Part shown: one piece after another, positions 14,501-29,500 of the stretch
How positions within the stretch are numbered: position 1 is the stretch's first letter
How the letters are laid out: the number at the start of each line of letters is the position of its first letter
Origin: Hydractinia symbiolongicarpus
Taxonomy: Eukaryota > Cnidaria > Hydrozoa > Anthoathecata > Hydractiniidae
Direction: 5' to 3'
Length of the DNA stretch: 60,000 nucleotides
Assembly: GCF_029227915.1 (NCBI RefSeq)
Contig: NC_079882.1
Location: 19,599,001 to 19,659,000 of the forward strand
The notes under the pieces: model-generated
What the model was told of the DNA's origin: nothing
Databases searched by the model: none
Seen by the model: only the letters and a program-made list of their open reading frames with translations
Translations under genes and position numbers: made by a program

Positions 14501-17500
14501 TAATTGTAGACATACATTTGAAATAAAATATGCAAAAAACTGATTTAAACCACTTTCTTTTAAAATGTTAGCAAACTAATTAAAACAACCATAAGAACAA
14601 AAACACAAATAAGACAAACCTCCTTCTTAATGACTGGTTCAAAGAAACAATCCATCAGACGCATTAGACCACTTGTTAAACTACTATTCATTGATGGAAC
14701 CAACTCTTTCACATTTTTACGGATGAAACTTAGAGAAGGCTGTACCAAAATAAAGCAAAAATAAAACTCACAAGAATAATAGAATAAAATTTGTTAAAAA
14801 TTTAACTTTTAAAGTTCTCAGGGGCAGCCTTAGGCACACTGGTGCAAATGAAGCCAACAAAATTTGCTAAGAAAACAGTTGCATCTTGTAGAGCATTTTC
14901 TGGAAAAAATAGTTGTACTTTTGCACTCGTATTGCCACCAAAAAACTTCCCTTTTAGTTTATACATCGTTACTCCACAAGGTGTTAGTACCAGGAGGTGC
15001 AGTTATTTTTGAATAACCTTACACCGAGGTTATTTGCACCAGGCAAAAAATCCTAAATCTGCCAGTGATATCTGAAAATAAACCTATCATTATATTTCTT
15101 ATCTAATACTTTGTCTGCAAATGTTTTAATGGAATCCGAAGTTAACACCAATTTTTATGTTTGTTACAAATTAAAAATAAGAGCAATTTTTTCCAGCAAA
15201 ATGAACAAATTTCTAATTAGATAAACTGAAGCAACAGTAACATCCGTCCATAAGATATGTAGGAATATTTGCAGGATGAAGGCTTAAAAGTTGTTTTAAT
15301 TGGTATAGATGACCAAATTCGTAATTAGTATGGGCTTAAATAATGCTGAGCTAGAAATACTAGAATTCTTATCAAAGATTAACCAAGATTAACACACCAT
15401 GTAATCTTATTTAGAGGTGTAACTTCGAAAAAGAAAAACTAAACTCTAAATTTACCTGCAAAAACCTCTCAAATAAATCCAACAGTTTCTTCTTTTGATC
15501 GACTAAAACTCTAGGTATGTTATTCACCCAACAATTAATAAATGGTTGCAAACCCAATATGCTAGGTTCAAGATATACCATGCCACAACGACTAACTGTG
15601 GCAGGAGATGCCACGGCAAGATCCTGAACTTCAAACATCATAGTTTGGACCTGAATTTAAATATTAAACACTTTTTACAAAAGCATAATTATTGCATGTT
15701 ATTTATGAATTGTATGCTCAAGTCAAATGGATACATTAGTGTTGTAAATTTTAGGCTGGAGGGCGCAAAATTTGCATTTTAGATTCGCCCCCTCTTAAGC
15801 TTAAGTTTGAGATCAGAACTATCAACTCTAATGGTTAGGTATTTCCAGTTGTCAGACAAAATTAGTTGTCTATAAAATTACCAGGAAAATATTGCAAGAA
15901 AGATCATGTCTGTAACCTAATTTTAATGTAAGCACTTACTACAATTAAATACATACGTGATAAATAAAAATTCCAATAAAGAAAAAAGAAAAAAAAGATA
16001 ACAATTTACATCTGAGAGTTTGATAATTTCGCCACTTGTTAAGCACAGCTTCTTGTTATCATCTAATACTGTATTCATATTTTCTATCCACACAGCATCA
16101 ACAGGACCATCAAATATATACCATTTCTTATCAGGTGTAGTACTGGAAGAACCAATGCGAACAAGTGAAGACAAAATTCCATCAGTCCTAATTAAAAAAA
16201 AAAAAATCAGTACACATAATTTTGGAAAAATCAATGCTAAAAATAATAAGGATAAAAATATAACAAGATATTTTTAAAAAGGTCTATGTATACAGCATGC
16301 AAAAAAAATTGTTAATAAGTCATTTCCTTATGACAGAACCTAAAAAGTTTGCTTTTTTGTTTAAATTCAAATTTCCAGCATGGAAAGTTAACCACGGCAA
16401 CTTCCAACATATTATGCTGTATGCAATTTGATGCTACAAGTGTCATATATACCAAAAAGGGCTACTGATGTTTGAATTTTTATAAACAAAAAAAAAATTA
16501 TTATATTCTTTCTAAAAATAAGTAGTTAAATAAATTCAACCCCTTGAAAAAATAATGTAATTCACATGTAAAACGACAAAGTCAATAATTACCACTCATG
16601 AGTCATCAAGTCAAATTCTCCATAAAGCTGTCCCATGGTTATTGATTTTGGATTCAGTACAAAGGTTTTTACTTCTTCAAATTGACTTCCACCAGGTGAA
16701 AGTTGTCCCTTTAATGCTGTGAGTGCTTTCTGAAGAGTTTCATAACACTGAAAAGGAAAGTGTGAAAGGAAGTGGTTAGTATGATAAGTAAACTATTCTA
16801 ATATTAATTTTGGGCTTGTCAGCATTATCTTGCTTATCACCGCTTTCCAATGCCTAGTAAATGTTGATAGAAAGTCTCATTAAAAGATTTTAGCAGCGAT
16901 ATATTAAGCCACTTTTAAGATCAAAATGTTGCTTTTAAAAGTCAAACTTTGAAAATATTTTATTGCTAATAAATTGCACATCAAAGTATTTCAGTTTTAA
17001 ATAATCTTTTTACTGGAAGATTAGCATGTTATTAAATCAGTATGCTCAAAGGTTGAGGTGGTGAACATACTAAGTTAAAGGCAGATGCAGATGATATAAA
17101 TTAAAACTAATTCACCTTTGTCTTTCCTGATCCTGTTGGTCCAACCAACATTAGACCATGTCTAACCACTGTTGTCTCATATAGTTGTATACATTTTGTA
17201 ATAAAACCAGGGACTTCTTCAATATTTAGTTTCAAGCAACTCGTTTTAATCGAGCCTTCCAGACTTCCATAATCGATTGGCTGCTCTTTTATTTTTGGGA
17301 ATAAATCTGAGACTATCCCATTAAAGAGTTTCAAATCATCTTGTAAAAATTTCGGAACATTCACATCTCGAATAGCACGTAGACAAATTAATTCCTAAAG
17401 TTGACAACATATATAAAATTTTTCATATTTTGTTATGTATGATAACGTTGGACACCAAGCCATCATAAAAGAATTCTTTTTGGAGAACACAAAACATTAG

Positions 17501-20500
17501 CATAGAATTTGCTTCATATTCAGCTTTACTTGTGTCATGTTTACCTCATCCATGGTTGGATTCTCTCTCTTCAAGTTTCCAGCAGCTGAAATAACTGTTT
17601 TGACAGCTCTCATTCCAAAATCATAATGGTCCTAACAAGTTAAAAAAGAATAACCATCATTAATAACAACAAGGTTGAATATTTTATCGGAGTTGACTAC
17701 AAATGATAAAACAAAAGATTTTAATAATGTGAACACAATTTTACAATAAAGGCCCGTGTCTATTCTTTCTTCTTGGAATGCAAGAATATATAGTAAAAAA
17801 ATTTCTCACTTGAGCGCTTAACTGTTCTGACGACAACTTAAATGTTGTAGTGATCTTCTTAGCTAAAACCTTTGCCTCATTAAAACCAAATGAGAATAAA
17901 CTAATCTCTGCAATCAATGCATAATCAGGAACCATCATCGCAACGGGACGAAATAAGGCCTAAAAATTAGGGTATGGTTAAAACACTCAACTTTGACAAA
18001 TAATGCATATATTTATTCAAAAATTGAAATAAAAAGTTACAATTCTTGATAGTGCTGTAGGGAAGTGTTGGTATCCATAATGGAACAAAAGTTTGTCATG
18101 TTAAATTTTATGCCTTTTGTTACTGTTAACATATTATGATAGAATTACACCATTAAAAGATGAAAAATATATTTATATTACACTTTGTAAATGTTTTTTC
18201 ATGCAAAAATTTTCTCCACCTTTTCCTGTGTCATAGCAAAGCAACTTAACACTTTAAGAGAAAAGACTTACACTGCAAGTTATAAAATATTTCTTTCACC
18301 ATAATTTACATTAAAAAAATATTTTCATTAAATAGACAAAATTGTAATAAAAGCCCATATCAACTTTAAGCGAAAAATTTTATTTTTAATGGCAGGCTTA
18401 TTTCGTTGTACCCATTTACAAAATATTATCAGACATCAATCTTGCAGTGGGTGCACTATCATTGTGTCAATTGCATAAAATTCAAGTTAGGTAGAAAATT
18501 CAAGCCCAATGAAATATTTTTCAAACCATGTCTTACTTTCAAATTATCTGGCAATTCAGTTCTTCCTGCATAACCAGGATTCATTGTAATAAACACTGCA
18601 CACGAAGGCCGAAGTACTAACTCTACTCCTTCAAACATAAACCGCTCAGCCTAAAGTAAAAAGAAAAACAGTAACAACTAGGCAACAAGAATAGAGATTA
18701 CCTAAAATACATTAAAAACAATATATGATACTGAAAAGCAAAACTGTGATAAAATTGAACATTCAAAAACATATACCTTTTGTTGTTGTGCTTGCTGTAT
18801 AGTTGCAATTTGTTGTGCCACTACCGACAACACTTCAATATCTATTCTGTTGAATTCGTCAAAACAAGCCCATGCACCTGACCTGTAAAAAAATTAACTA
18901 TAAAGAAAAGGCTTGTTTTACATATTGCAAAAGATTCATCCTGTACCTTAGAACGATATGAAATCACAATTTTCTTACATCGTTTTCTTTCATTCAGAAA
19001 CAAGCTTAAAAGTTGAACTTACGTAGCTAAACCTTTTAGAAATTTTCCCATTGCCATAAAATCCAATTGGTCAGAACAGTTAAACACAACACATTGAATC
19101 GCCATTGCTTTTGCAAGATCCTAAAAAGTAGGAAATGTATAGTACCCTTGATAAACTTAAGGTTTATGCTTCAAAAACATTATACATCATGAATGATAAA
19201 GCTTTTTCATTGATATCTGATGTTTTTGATATTGCACACGATTTCCAATAATACGAAATAATATAAATTGAGCCGAAAAAATATAATGCAGAATGATAAC
19301 ATAGGTATCTATTTTTGTATTGTATGTATAGTATGTTTTAAGATATGCAGTGTTGTATACCTTGGTTGTCTCTGTCTTCCCAGTACCTGCAGGACCAGCT
19401 GGTGCACCTCCAAAATATAAATGCAAGGCACCAGTCAGCGTGAGGTAGCATCGATCTGTCAATGGTGTTATAACTAAACGACCATTATTTCCTAGATATT
19501 CATAACCATAGTTAAACTGAGCATTCACAGCACGTATAAGAAGATCTTCTTCCCAGTAATATCTATAAAAAAACAGTAATACCAGAAATTAGTAGCTTAG
19601 TCACAAAGTTTAAAATAAATATTCCATATGTTAATTTTTGATGGAAATATCACTGGCTGATAAGAGAAAAAATTAATTGCATATATTTGCAATATCATTT
19701 TTAGGGTAGCATACCTAAGTTGACTAATCCATTCGAAATCGTTCACATTCGTGACGTTTTCAGATAACATTTTCTCCACAACTTCACATGCATGCACCTG
19801 TGTGGTTAACATTTTATTTATTTATTATTATTTCAGCTAACGTAACAACATGACAGACAAAGGTAAAAAGAAATTTAAAAAAAACTTACTTCAATAACAA
19901 TCAATGCACTCAAAACAAGGCGAGCAATTTTGCTGAGATTTCCACGAACAAGAGCAACAAGGTCTGAAAGCTGAAAAATAAAATGCTTAAAAATTAATGT
20001 GCACATTTTTTTGGTTTTACCAACAAAATTCCAATTATGATGCTGATCAAAATAGTGTGACTCAATAAATAAGATTATATTAAAAGTGTGTTTGTACATT
20101 TACTTTTTATGGAATTTTCCATAATGAATAAGTTGAGATTTAGCCACAGTTTGAAATCATTTTCTTGGTGAGACCATTTATATTTTTCACAAAAATAATT
20201 TGCAGAATATTTTATTTGCGGAATATCCACTTATTGACTGCATTTCTGTTTAAAGCTAAAAAATGAGGATGAACAAACTTCTTATAGATAGACGCCCTGA
20301 AATATGCAAATAAAGCTGAAGACCTATACTTTAAGCCATTAAAAAACATTTGCTTATACCTATTCCCTGCTCCATCCATACAGTCAATATAAAAGATCTG
20401 AACTAAAAAAATACTTCAAATTTTACAAGTAATTTAAAGTCACAGACTTTTTGTCAACAAAAAGTGCAATTATGCTTCTTTTATAAATTGCCAACTTCAA

Positions 20501-23500
20501 CCTCTGACTCCGATAGGATAATTTATCTTAAAGAAAAATTATAAAGTTTTTTTATTTCTGAGGAGAACAAAAAAGAAATAGGAAATGTCAGCCTCACATT
20601 ATGCCAGCCTCGAAACTTGTTTGTACTTTAATTTTATATGCCCCTTAAAAATTTGATTTATTGATGCATTCAAACCTCAACTCTTGAAAATCTATACATA
20701 ACACATAATTACAGTCAGGCACACACAGAACAATACTACACATCATAAGAACACATCATAAGAACACATACTTGTTTTCGAAAATGATTAGCTGCTTCAG
20801 GTAAATTTCCTTCATCTAAAGCTTCACTAACTTCAGTGGTCCAAAACGTCTGACAGCCAGCAATAACAATTTGCCCTGGCCATTGTAACACCCAATCAGT
20901 ACGTTCACTCTGATAATAATGAAAAAAAATATATATATACCTGCCTTTTATTGTAGCAGGTAAAATATTTTAGGTTATAAATAAAAAATAAATGCATACT
21001 TCTGAATAGTCAAGCAAAGCATCATATAAAATGCTTCTTAAGCTACTTTTCATAACTCGTTCAACTTCCAACAGCCAATCCTCAACATTACCAGTTGGAT
21101 AAAGTTCCTCTGAGAACTGAACAGCTTCTCCTTCACCTGAGTGCATGTGTGATATTTGAAGGTCATCTTCAAAAGTAAGCTAGAAAAAAACCGTTGGCCT
21201 ATAAAAAGAGCTTTTGCAGGGGTTTAATGTTGGAATCAAAAGTTCATATTTTTTTACTGTATTTGGGTTAATTCTTTGGAAATCATTTCCTTATTTAGCA
21301 GATTAATATTGAAACAGTTTATATAGAAATTTGGACACTACAAGCATAAAGACACGGAAAGTTTGCAAGAAAAAATGCATAAATACCTTGGATATATTTT
21401 CAAAACATTTTCGTAAGTGAGGTTGAACTGCAGTGGGATCTTTTGTTTGTGATAAAATTTCTAGTAATTCATCATCAGATAAAAAGTAGAATCTTGGAAA
21501 CGATGTTCTTTTTGTTTCTAGGTAGTCGCTCAATCCTTTTTGAACCTAAGATTTCAACAATACAGATAGTGCCATGAATTGTGAGCTACTGATGGCTCGT
21601 AACTGCATAGTGCTCACGCAAATGTTCTGTAATTCCAAATAAATTTAAGAGTATCACAAATTGCAAAACCTGTTTATCTCACAAACCAAAATGAACAAAG
21701 TAAAACTCAGTATCAGTAAGGAAACTGGAATTCATTAAAATAGATACACTAAAAGTTGCATAAGAATTGCCAATTAAATATTTCACCCTTATAAGGGGTC
21801 TAACAAAAGAACCTAAAGGAGAGACAAAAATAATTATACTTGTTCAAGCAACTTGTTGCATTCTCTTAAGTTCTCTAGCAGTCTTTGATCTGCACATGTT
21901 GCCAATACTTGTGGATTGGAAAAGGCATTGCTCATTATTTTTCTCCATATTCTTTCCATAGTTTGGTATCTCTTGCTTTCAACTGGAAGCTGACGATTAA
22001 TGTCCTCAGAACTGCATTTGAAATGTTTAATAATGAAATAGAAACAGAAAAAGTATGAATTCAACTGCATAACATAAAACGTTTTTGCTAGATATACCAC
22101 CAGGACACAAATGAAACAATAAAGGGCCAATAAATATGCCAACGTTCTAGACTTCCGCATAGGTGTTATGTTATCAGATTAACAAGAACTAACACTAGGT
22201 CCTAAGTAAAATCATAAAAAAAACTGCCAGTCTATTCAAACAAGTCCAATCTCTTAAAGTGTCCCTAAACATAAAAACTTGGTTAATGACATATGCCCAT
22301 CAAATTCATAAAAACACGCACCTGAAGATTGGTTCAAGGTATAACCAAGATCGTTGACACACCATCCATTCATCCAGTACGTCTTGAGTCATAACAAGTT
22401 TACTTTCCCAAGAACTAATCCTGTCCTCAAATGCCTTCTTATATGGCGAGAAAGACATTGATTGTGTCATAACAATATGATCATCTAACAATTGAGTAAT
22501 GTCTTCCAGAATCTTTAAAATATAGGTACCAGTGTCTTTGTACTCGTGGATTTCAAGAAGAAGTGGCTCCCACTCGTTTTGCATTTTGTTTAGTGCCTAT
22601 GATGTAATGTAATAACTAATAGCAAACTAGTAATGCATTCATCTTTATGATAGTGGTATTCCTGTTACCTCAAAACATCTTGAATACTAATATTTTACTC
22701 TTACTTCTTCTATTGCATATTCTTTGCCAGCAATTTCTCCTACTTTTGCAATGACATCAATATGGTCATTTAACTTCATGTCCAAACATTTGGAAAATGT
22801 CAAAGTAGATTTTGGAATGACTGTTTGTCCTAGCTCAGAAGATAGCTAAAAAAAGAGGTATTTTATAAACAGATATTCACAGTGAAAAAAACAGCAAATG
22901 GTTTTGATAAACTTCAGCATTTGAATAAACAAACATTTAAGTAAAACATGAATGGTATACATGATAATTAAAATAGCAAAAAATAAAATGGTTTTGATAA
23001 ACTTTAGCATTTGAATACACAAACATTTAAGTAAAACATGAATGGTATACACAAACAAACAAAATATCAGCTTAAAAAATGTTGATACAATTTTGATACC
23101 TGTTCCCAGTGACGCTTTCTCATACCAGGATTTCTCAATGCTTGTATTAGTGGTATAAAAGGTTTAAACTCCTCAATCCATCGTTTCACCTCTTGAGCAG
23201 ACTGTTGACAACTGGGAATATCAGCGAACTGGCGTGAACACTTATGTACAGTCTTAAAAGATTCGTTAACAGTTTTTTCCACCAGTTCAGCGTCTATAGT
23301 TTTTAGAGGATCGTTCATCCAACTTTCATGATTACGCAACCAATCAGATGTCGTCAGCCAGAGATTTTTAAATGGCTCAAAATCTTTAATGAGCTTTGCA
23401 AGTTTGTCATACTAAACGAGAATAGATTATTACTATTTTCTACAATACTAATACTGATAGCAATTTCTTTAAAGACAAGAATATTCTGCTGTCTTGAAAT

Positions 23501-26500
23501 GGCCATGTGGATTTTGTAACATAAGTGTAGGTGCTAACTCAATCAATATATACTTAGTGTGAGAAGTGGAATAACGAACATAAAGTTTTTGAGTCTGATA
23601 TTTCTTAAAGGGTTGAAGTTGCGCAACCATGGTTGATGTTCGTTTACACCCTTTATTATCTGAGGTTAGTTGGAAATGTGGAAGTTTTTATGATGCTACA
23701 ACTAGATCATAGAATAAATCATCATGAAATATTTAGGATTTACTTCCGATTCATGGATCAGAAACAGGATCTGTAAAAACAGATAAGGTCAACAAAATAA
23801 CTAAGTTAATAATATGAATTAATATGTATTCAAAAAATTATCAAAAGGTTTTCCATGCGCGAATTAATGGTTTAAACTGGATGTTGTGCAAATACCAATG
23901 TTGTCTTGTGCCTATATTTATGACAACACATGTTAAAGCATAGCAACCCTGTCATCGCCAAAAAGGTATCAAGGTAAATGTCTCTTCAGCAGTTAAGAAG
24001 ATTTCAAATGGATAATGTAAGGCATATGGAAAGGCTAAGAAATGCTCCCTGTTTCCCTGTTGCCAGAAATCTGAAAGTAATAAGTGTAATGACATAACAC
24101 GCCCAGGCAAAAAGTTGGCATGACATTATTGTTTCTACTGACAGGGACAGGATATGAAGGCAGTTAATTATTATCCACAGTATTCAGTCAAGCATGTGAT
24201 TATCATTAAGACAAGAATGAATAACTTGGTTGTCCTGTTTAACTAACTTTTATCATACATATCTTTTTAAGTTTAAGGGTACTGAAACATTCTATTTTTT
24301 ATTTCCTTTTGTTTTGTTTCTAATCTTTAAAATCATTTGAAATTAGCATTTTTGATTTCCTCTAGCAAAGGCGGAATCTTTAAATCGCCTGAGAAGATAG
24401 AGACAGCGCAGCTAGGCTAGACGCTGCTAAGATTGTGTCCAGGCTAAAACCTTCTTTGCCAATTCAATGACCAATCTGAACAGAGTTTGTGTACTCTTCG
24501 TGTGGTCAGAACATTCTGTGTACGGTCATGACTAAACGTGCTAACATTTTGTTGTTGGCCCCTTGCTGGTCTGGTTGGTCGTAGTAGCTTTATTGAAACA
24601 CTATTCTTTAAATTCGTGTATTTTATCAGGTAAGAATTATTTTATATATAAGTAAGAAAAGTGTGCTGGAGCTATCTCAATTTTTGGTGCTGACTTGGAT
24701 CTCCTTTTGATTGGTCCTGACATACCTCTTTATAGTTGTAAAGCTATGAGCTAGCTAGCTACATAAAATTGTGCTTTGATTAGAGTTCTCTTTTTTTCTT
24801 AAAGAGCCAGCTATAAAAAACCTTTGTCCTGTTTTGTGTAACATTTCCATGGCTGGACACCCAACTCCTGTTCTTATGGGAAACGAGGCTACTTCCATCA
24901 GATAAAAAGATATATTCACACAGGATTTTTTTTATATTTTTTGCAGAAAAGTTGTCAAAATGTGACAAATGTTTACTGTTGCTTGCACTGAACAGTCAGG
25001 GTGAACTGATGATTAGCCTGTAACAGAACACATAATTAGCTGATGCAGAATAGTTAGACACTAAGCTTAGTAGAATTAGCCATTAAAAGCTTCTTTGTGT
25101 TCTTTACAGCAAACTGCATCTTTTCCATGTTTTTTCTTGAAATCAGAATAGTGTTATGCTTGATTAAATTTGTATACATATATTTATATATATAATATAC
25201 CTTGTGCATCACATGGCATTGATTTGTATCCTTTTAATCAATTCCCTTTTCAAATCAAAGAGGCAAAGAGAGGTTAAAGAGGCAGTAATTAAACAACCTG
25301 GTTTTAATGCAGTTTATGGTAAAGCTAAGGCGCCACGAGGAACATTTTCATGCGCGTGCTATGCAACATTGCTGCATAGCACGCGCATAAAAAAAATTAC
25401 TCGTGTCCCATGCCTATTTTTCACTGCAATGCAGCAAAAAAATGTTGCATGGAGCAAACATTTTGCTCCACAACTTCGGGGACAAAATAGATCTGAATCT
25501 ATTTTGCTCCCGTGCTCCGGGGACAAAATGTGCTGAAAAATTTGTTGTGGAGCAAATGTTGCACGTGTCCCCACCTTCTGCAACAAATATTTTACAAAAT
25601 TATTTGAGGCATTATTTTATTGACCAATCAAATCACAGAAAGATATAAACAAGTTTTTTTCTTGAGAAGTTGAACTGCAAGTGAAGAGTAGCTAGTGAGA
25701 AAATAGCGAAAATGGCGGATGAAAAGAAAAAACTATCAGACGAGGAGAAAGTTACTTTAATAAACTTTTATAAAGCGAACCCAACGTTATGGGACAGTGG
25801 GAATATATATTACAAAAATAAAGACAAAAAAGAAGCTGCGAAAATAGACCTTGTCACTGAATTTGAGGGGGCGTATAGCTGTGATTTTCTAGAAAAAGCA
25901 TTCCATTCTCTTCGTTCATCGATGCTCCGTGAAGTTAAACGTAATGCTGGAAGTGAAGTTCCATCGAAAAAGTGGAAGTTTTATGAACAAATGGAGTTTA
26001 TCGTAAGTGATCTTACAAAAGAAAAGAAAAAAGCGCAACTTTCGTCCGACGAGTTGGAAGAATTGATTGATTTTTATCGTGAAAATCCCGCGCTTTGGAA
26101 CCACACTCTACAAGATTATAGAGACAGAGTGTTGCGCGAAGCTCTGATGGTCAAACTGAGTGAGCGTTTTGATGGGAAGTATACCGTAAACGAGCTCAAA
26201 ACGTCATGGCATAACGCATTGACAAAGTATAGAAGTGAGCGCAATAGGGAGATTGGATCAAGATCCTCTGGTGCAGGTGTAAACGAAGCATATTTTTCTA
26301 CCTGGGACCATTATAATCAAATGGATTTCGTTGAGATTACTTGCGATATGGATGAGACCGTCGATACAATGAACGAGGATGAACCACGTACCCCTGCTCC
26401 TAAAAAACGACGGGAGAAGAAGATGACGGAGGAGCAGTGTGCCAAAGCCGAACTGTGGAAAGCGTTGACAACTTCCATCACACAAAGGGCTGATCACCAT

Positions 26501-29500
26501 GAAATCCGGCCGCAACAAGCTTCTACATATGGATGCGAAGCGCAATCTGCTGTCGAAAAACGTGCCCAAATTTTTGGAAGTACAGTGGCCGACAGTTTGG
26601 TCCAGTGCGAACTAAAAGATTGGCCAAGGTTGAAGAAAAAAATCATGGATATTTTTTTCGAGTATGAAGAGCAGAAATAACACCAATCTATGCCTACCAA
26701 CCATCATGCTCGTATGTTCGCAGCTTCAACGTTTACTCCATACACCCCATCATATCCCATGGCAAATACATATACTGGTATGCTGCAATCGCCACCTCTA
26801 CCTTCTCAAAATCAGCCGTATTCACCCGCAAATTCATCCTGTTCGAACGATACGTTTTGATACGTTACGTTATGGTTGGCAGACATTTTCTGGAGTAAAA
26901 TAAATCAGAAAAATATATTAAACGTTCAGTAAATCTTATCATTTTTTATTTATCCTCGCAAAAAATAAAATTAAATGTCAACTCTAGCGCAATGCCACTG
27001 CCAGCGTACAGCACCTTCCATTACGAAATACTCCGTGAACTCGTCTCTTATTGCTTTGGCTTGATTACTAGATCGATTGCCGTAAATGTCATTGGACAGT
27101 GAAAACCATGTGCCAGTAGGAGTATCTTCTCTCCAAGCACCTTCGATAATTTCACCACGCTCATTCTCTCGGTCGACAAGACCAATTGGTAGCTCAATTT
27201 TGCCCACAGAACTTTTGCTCCTCTGCCAGTTATGCAATGCCACTGTTGCCATTGTGATGGTAGAAACCTTTTCTGGTTCTAAGTTTATAGGTCGACGAAA
27301 AATGCGCCACCGATTTGCCAATATCCCAAATCCGTTTTCAGAAATTCTTCTCTTTCGTGACAGTCGATAATTGAAGATGCGTTTGTTTACTGTCAGATTT
27401 TTTTGTGGATAAGGCTTCATCAGGTAATTCTTAAGAGGAAACGCATCATCTCCTGTTATCACATACGGCACTTTGTTGTTTCGACCTGGTAAATTGCAAA
27501 CCAGACACTAAGCTTAGTAGAATTAGCCATTAAAAGCTTCTTTGTGTTCTTTACAGCAAACTGCATCTTTTCCATGTTTTTTCTTGAAATCAGAATAGTG
27601 TTATGCTTGATTAAATTTGTATACATATATTTATATATATAATATACCTTGTGCATCACATGGCATTGATTTGTATCCTTTTAATCAATTCCCTTTTCAA
27701 ATCAAAGAGGCAAAGAGAGGTTAAAGAGGCAGTAATTAAACAACCTGGTTTTAATGCAGTTTATGGTAAAGCTAAGGCGCCACGAGGAACATTTTCATGC
27801 GCGTGCTATGCAACATTGCTGCATAGCACGCGCATAAAAAAAATTACTCGTGTCCCATGCCTATTTTTCACTGCAATGCAGCAAAAAAATGTTGCATGGA
27901 GCAAACATTTTGCTCCACAACTTCGGGGACAAAATAGATCTGAATCTATTTTGCTCCCGTGCTCCGGGGACAAAATGTGCTGAAAAATTTGTTGTGGAGC
28001 AAATGTTGCACGTGTCCCCACCTTCTGCAACAAATATTTTACAAAATTATTTGAGGCATTATTTTATTGACCAATCAAATCACAGAAAGATATAAACAAG
28101 TTTTTTTCTTGAGAAGTTGAACTGCAAGTGAAGAGTAGCTAGTGAGAAAATAGCGAAAATGGCGGATGAAAAGAAAAAACTATCAGACGAGGAGAAAGTT
28201 ACTTTAATAAACTTTTATAAAGCGAACCCAACGTTATGGGACAGTGGGAATATATATTACAAAAATAAAGACAAAAAAGAAGCTGCGAAAATAGACCTTG
28301 TCACTGAATTTGAGGGGGCGTATAGCTGTGATTTTCTAGAAAAAGCATTCCATTCTCTTCGTTCATCGATGCTCCGTGAAGTTAAACGTAATGCTGGAAG
28401 TGAAGTTCCATCGAAAAAGTGGAAGTTTTATGAACAAATGGAGTTTATCGTAAGTGATCTTACAAAAGAAAAGAAAAAAGCGCAACTTTCGTCCGACGAG
28501 TTGGAAGAATTGATTGATTTTTATCGTGAAAATCCCGCGCTTTGGAACCACACTCTACAAGATTATAGAGACAGAGTGTTGCGCGAAGCTCTGATGGTCA
28601 AACTGAGTGAGCGTTTTGATGGGAAGTATACCGTAAACGAGCTCAAAACGTCATGGCATAACGCATTGACAAAGTATAGAAGTGAGCGCAATAGGGAGAT
28701 TGGATCAAGATCCTCTGGTGCAGGTGTAAACGAAGCATATTTTTCTACCTGGGACCATTATAATCAAATGGATTTCGTTGAGATTACTTGCGATATGGAT
28801 GAGACCGTCGATACAATGAACGAGGATGAACCACGTACCCCTGCTCCTAAAAAACGACGGGAGAAGAAGATGACGGAGGAGCAGTGTGCCAAAGCCGAAC
28901 TGTGGAAAGCGTTGACAACTTCCATCACACAAAGGGCTGATCACCATGAAATCCGGCCGCAACAAGCTTCTACATATGGATGCGAAGCGCAATCTGCTGT
29001 CGAAAAACGTGCCCAAATTTTTGGAAGTACAGTGGCCGACAGTTTGGTCCAGTGCGAACTAAAAGATTGGCCAAGGTTGAAGAAAAAAATCATGGATATT
29101 TTTTTCGAGTATGAAGAGCAGAAATAACACCAATCTATGCCTACCAACCATCATGCTCGTATGTTCGCAGCTTCAACGTTTACTCCATACACCCCATCAT
29201 ATCCCATGGCAAATACATATACTGGTATGCTGCAATCGCCACCTCTACCTTCTCAAAATCAGCCGTATTCACCCGCAAATTCATCCTGTTCGAACGATAC
29301 GTTTTGATACGTTACGTTATGGTTGGCAGACATTTTCTGGAGTAAAATAAATCAGAAAAATATATTAAACGTTCAGTAAATCTTATCATTTTTTATTTAT
29401 CCTCGCAAAAAATAAAATTAAATGTCAACTCTAGCGCAATGCCACTGCCAGCGTACAGCACCTTCCATTACGAAATACTCCGTGAACTCGTCTCTTATTG

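Larger units (their letters stand above)
25323..27502. mobile_element. Truncated Harbinger copy (left 2.2 kb) from tandem duplication
   Basis: This is the left part of the same element, identical to 27770-29949. It keeps the left inverted repeat with TAA before it (25320-25322) and the MADF gene, but ends inside the transposase at 27502, where host intron sequence resumes. It has no right end, so it cannot move alone as a unit unless it pairs with the right end at 30882. Confidence 0.93.

Noticed and set aside
25204-25648. ORFs over the left Harbinger end, repeated at 27651-28095
   Set aside because: They read through the palindromic terminus and subterminal repeats and show no protein family.
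26258-26569. 103-aa minus-strand ORF, repeated at 28705-29016
   Set aside because: Antisense shadow of the MADF gene.
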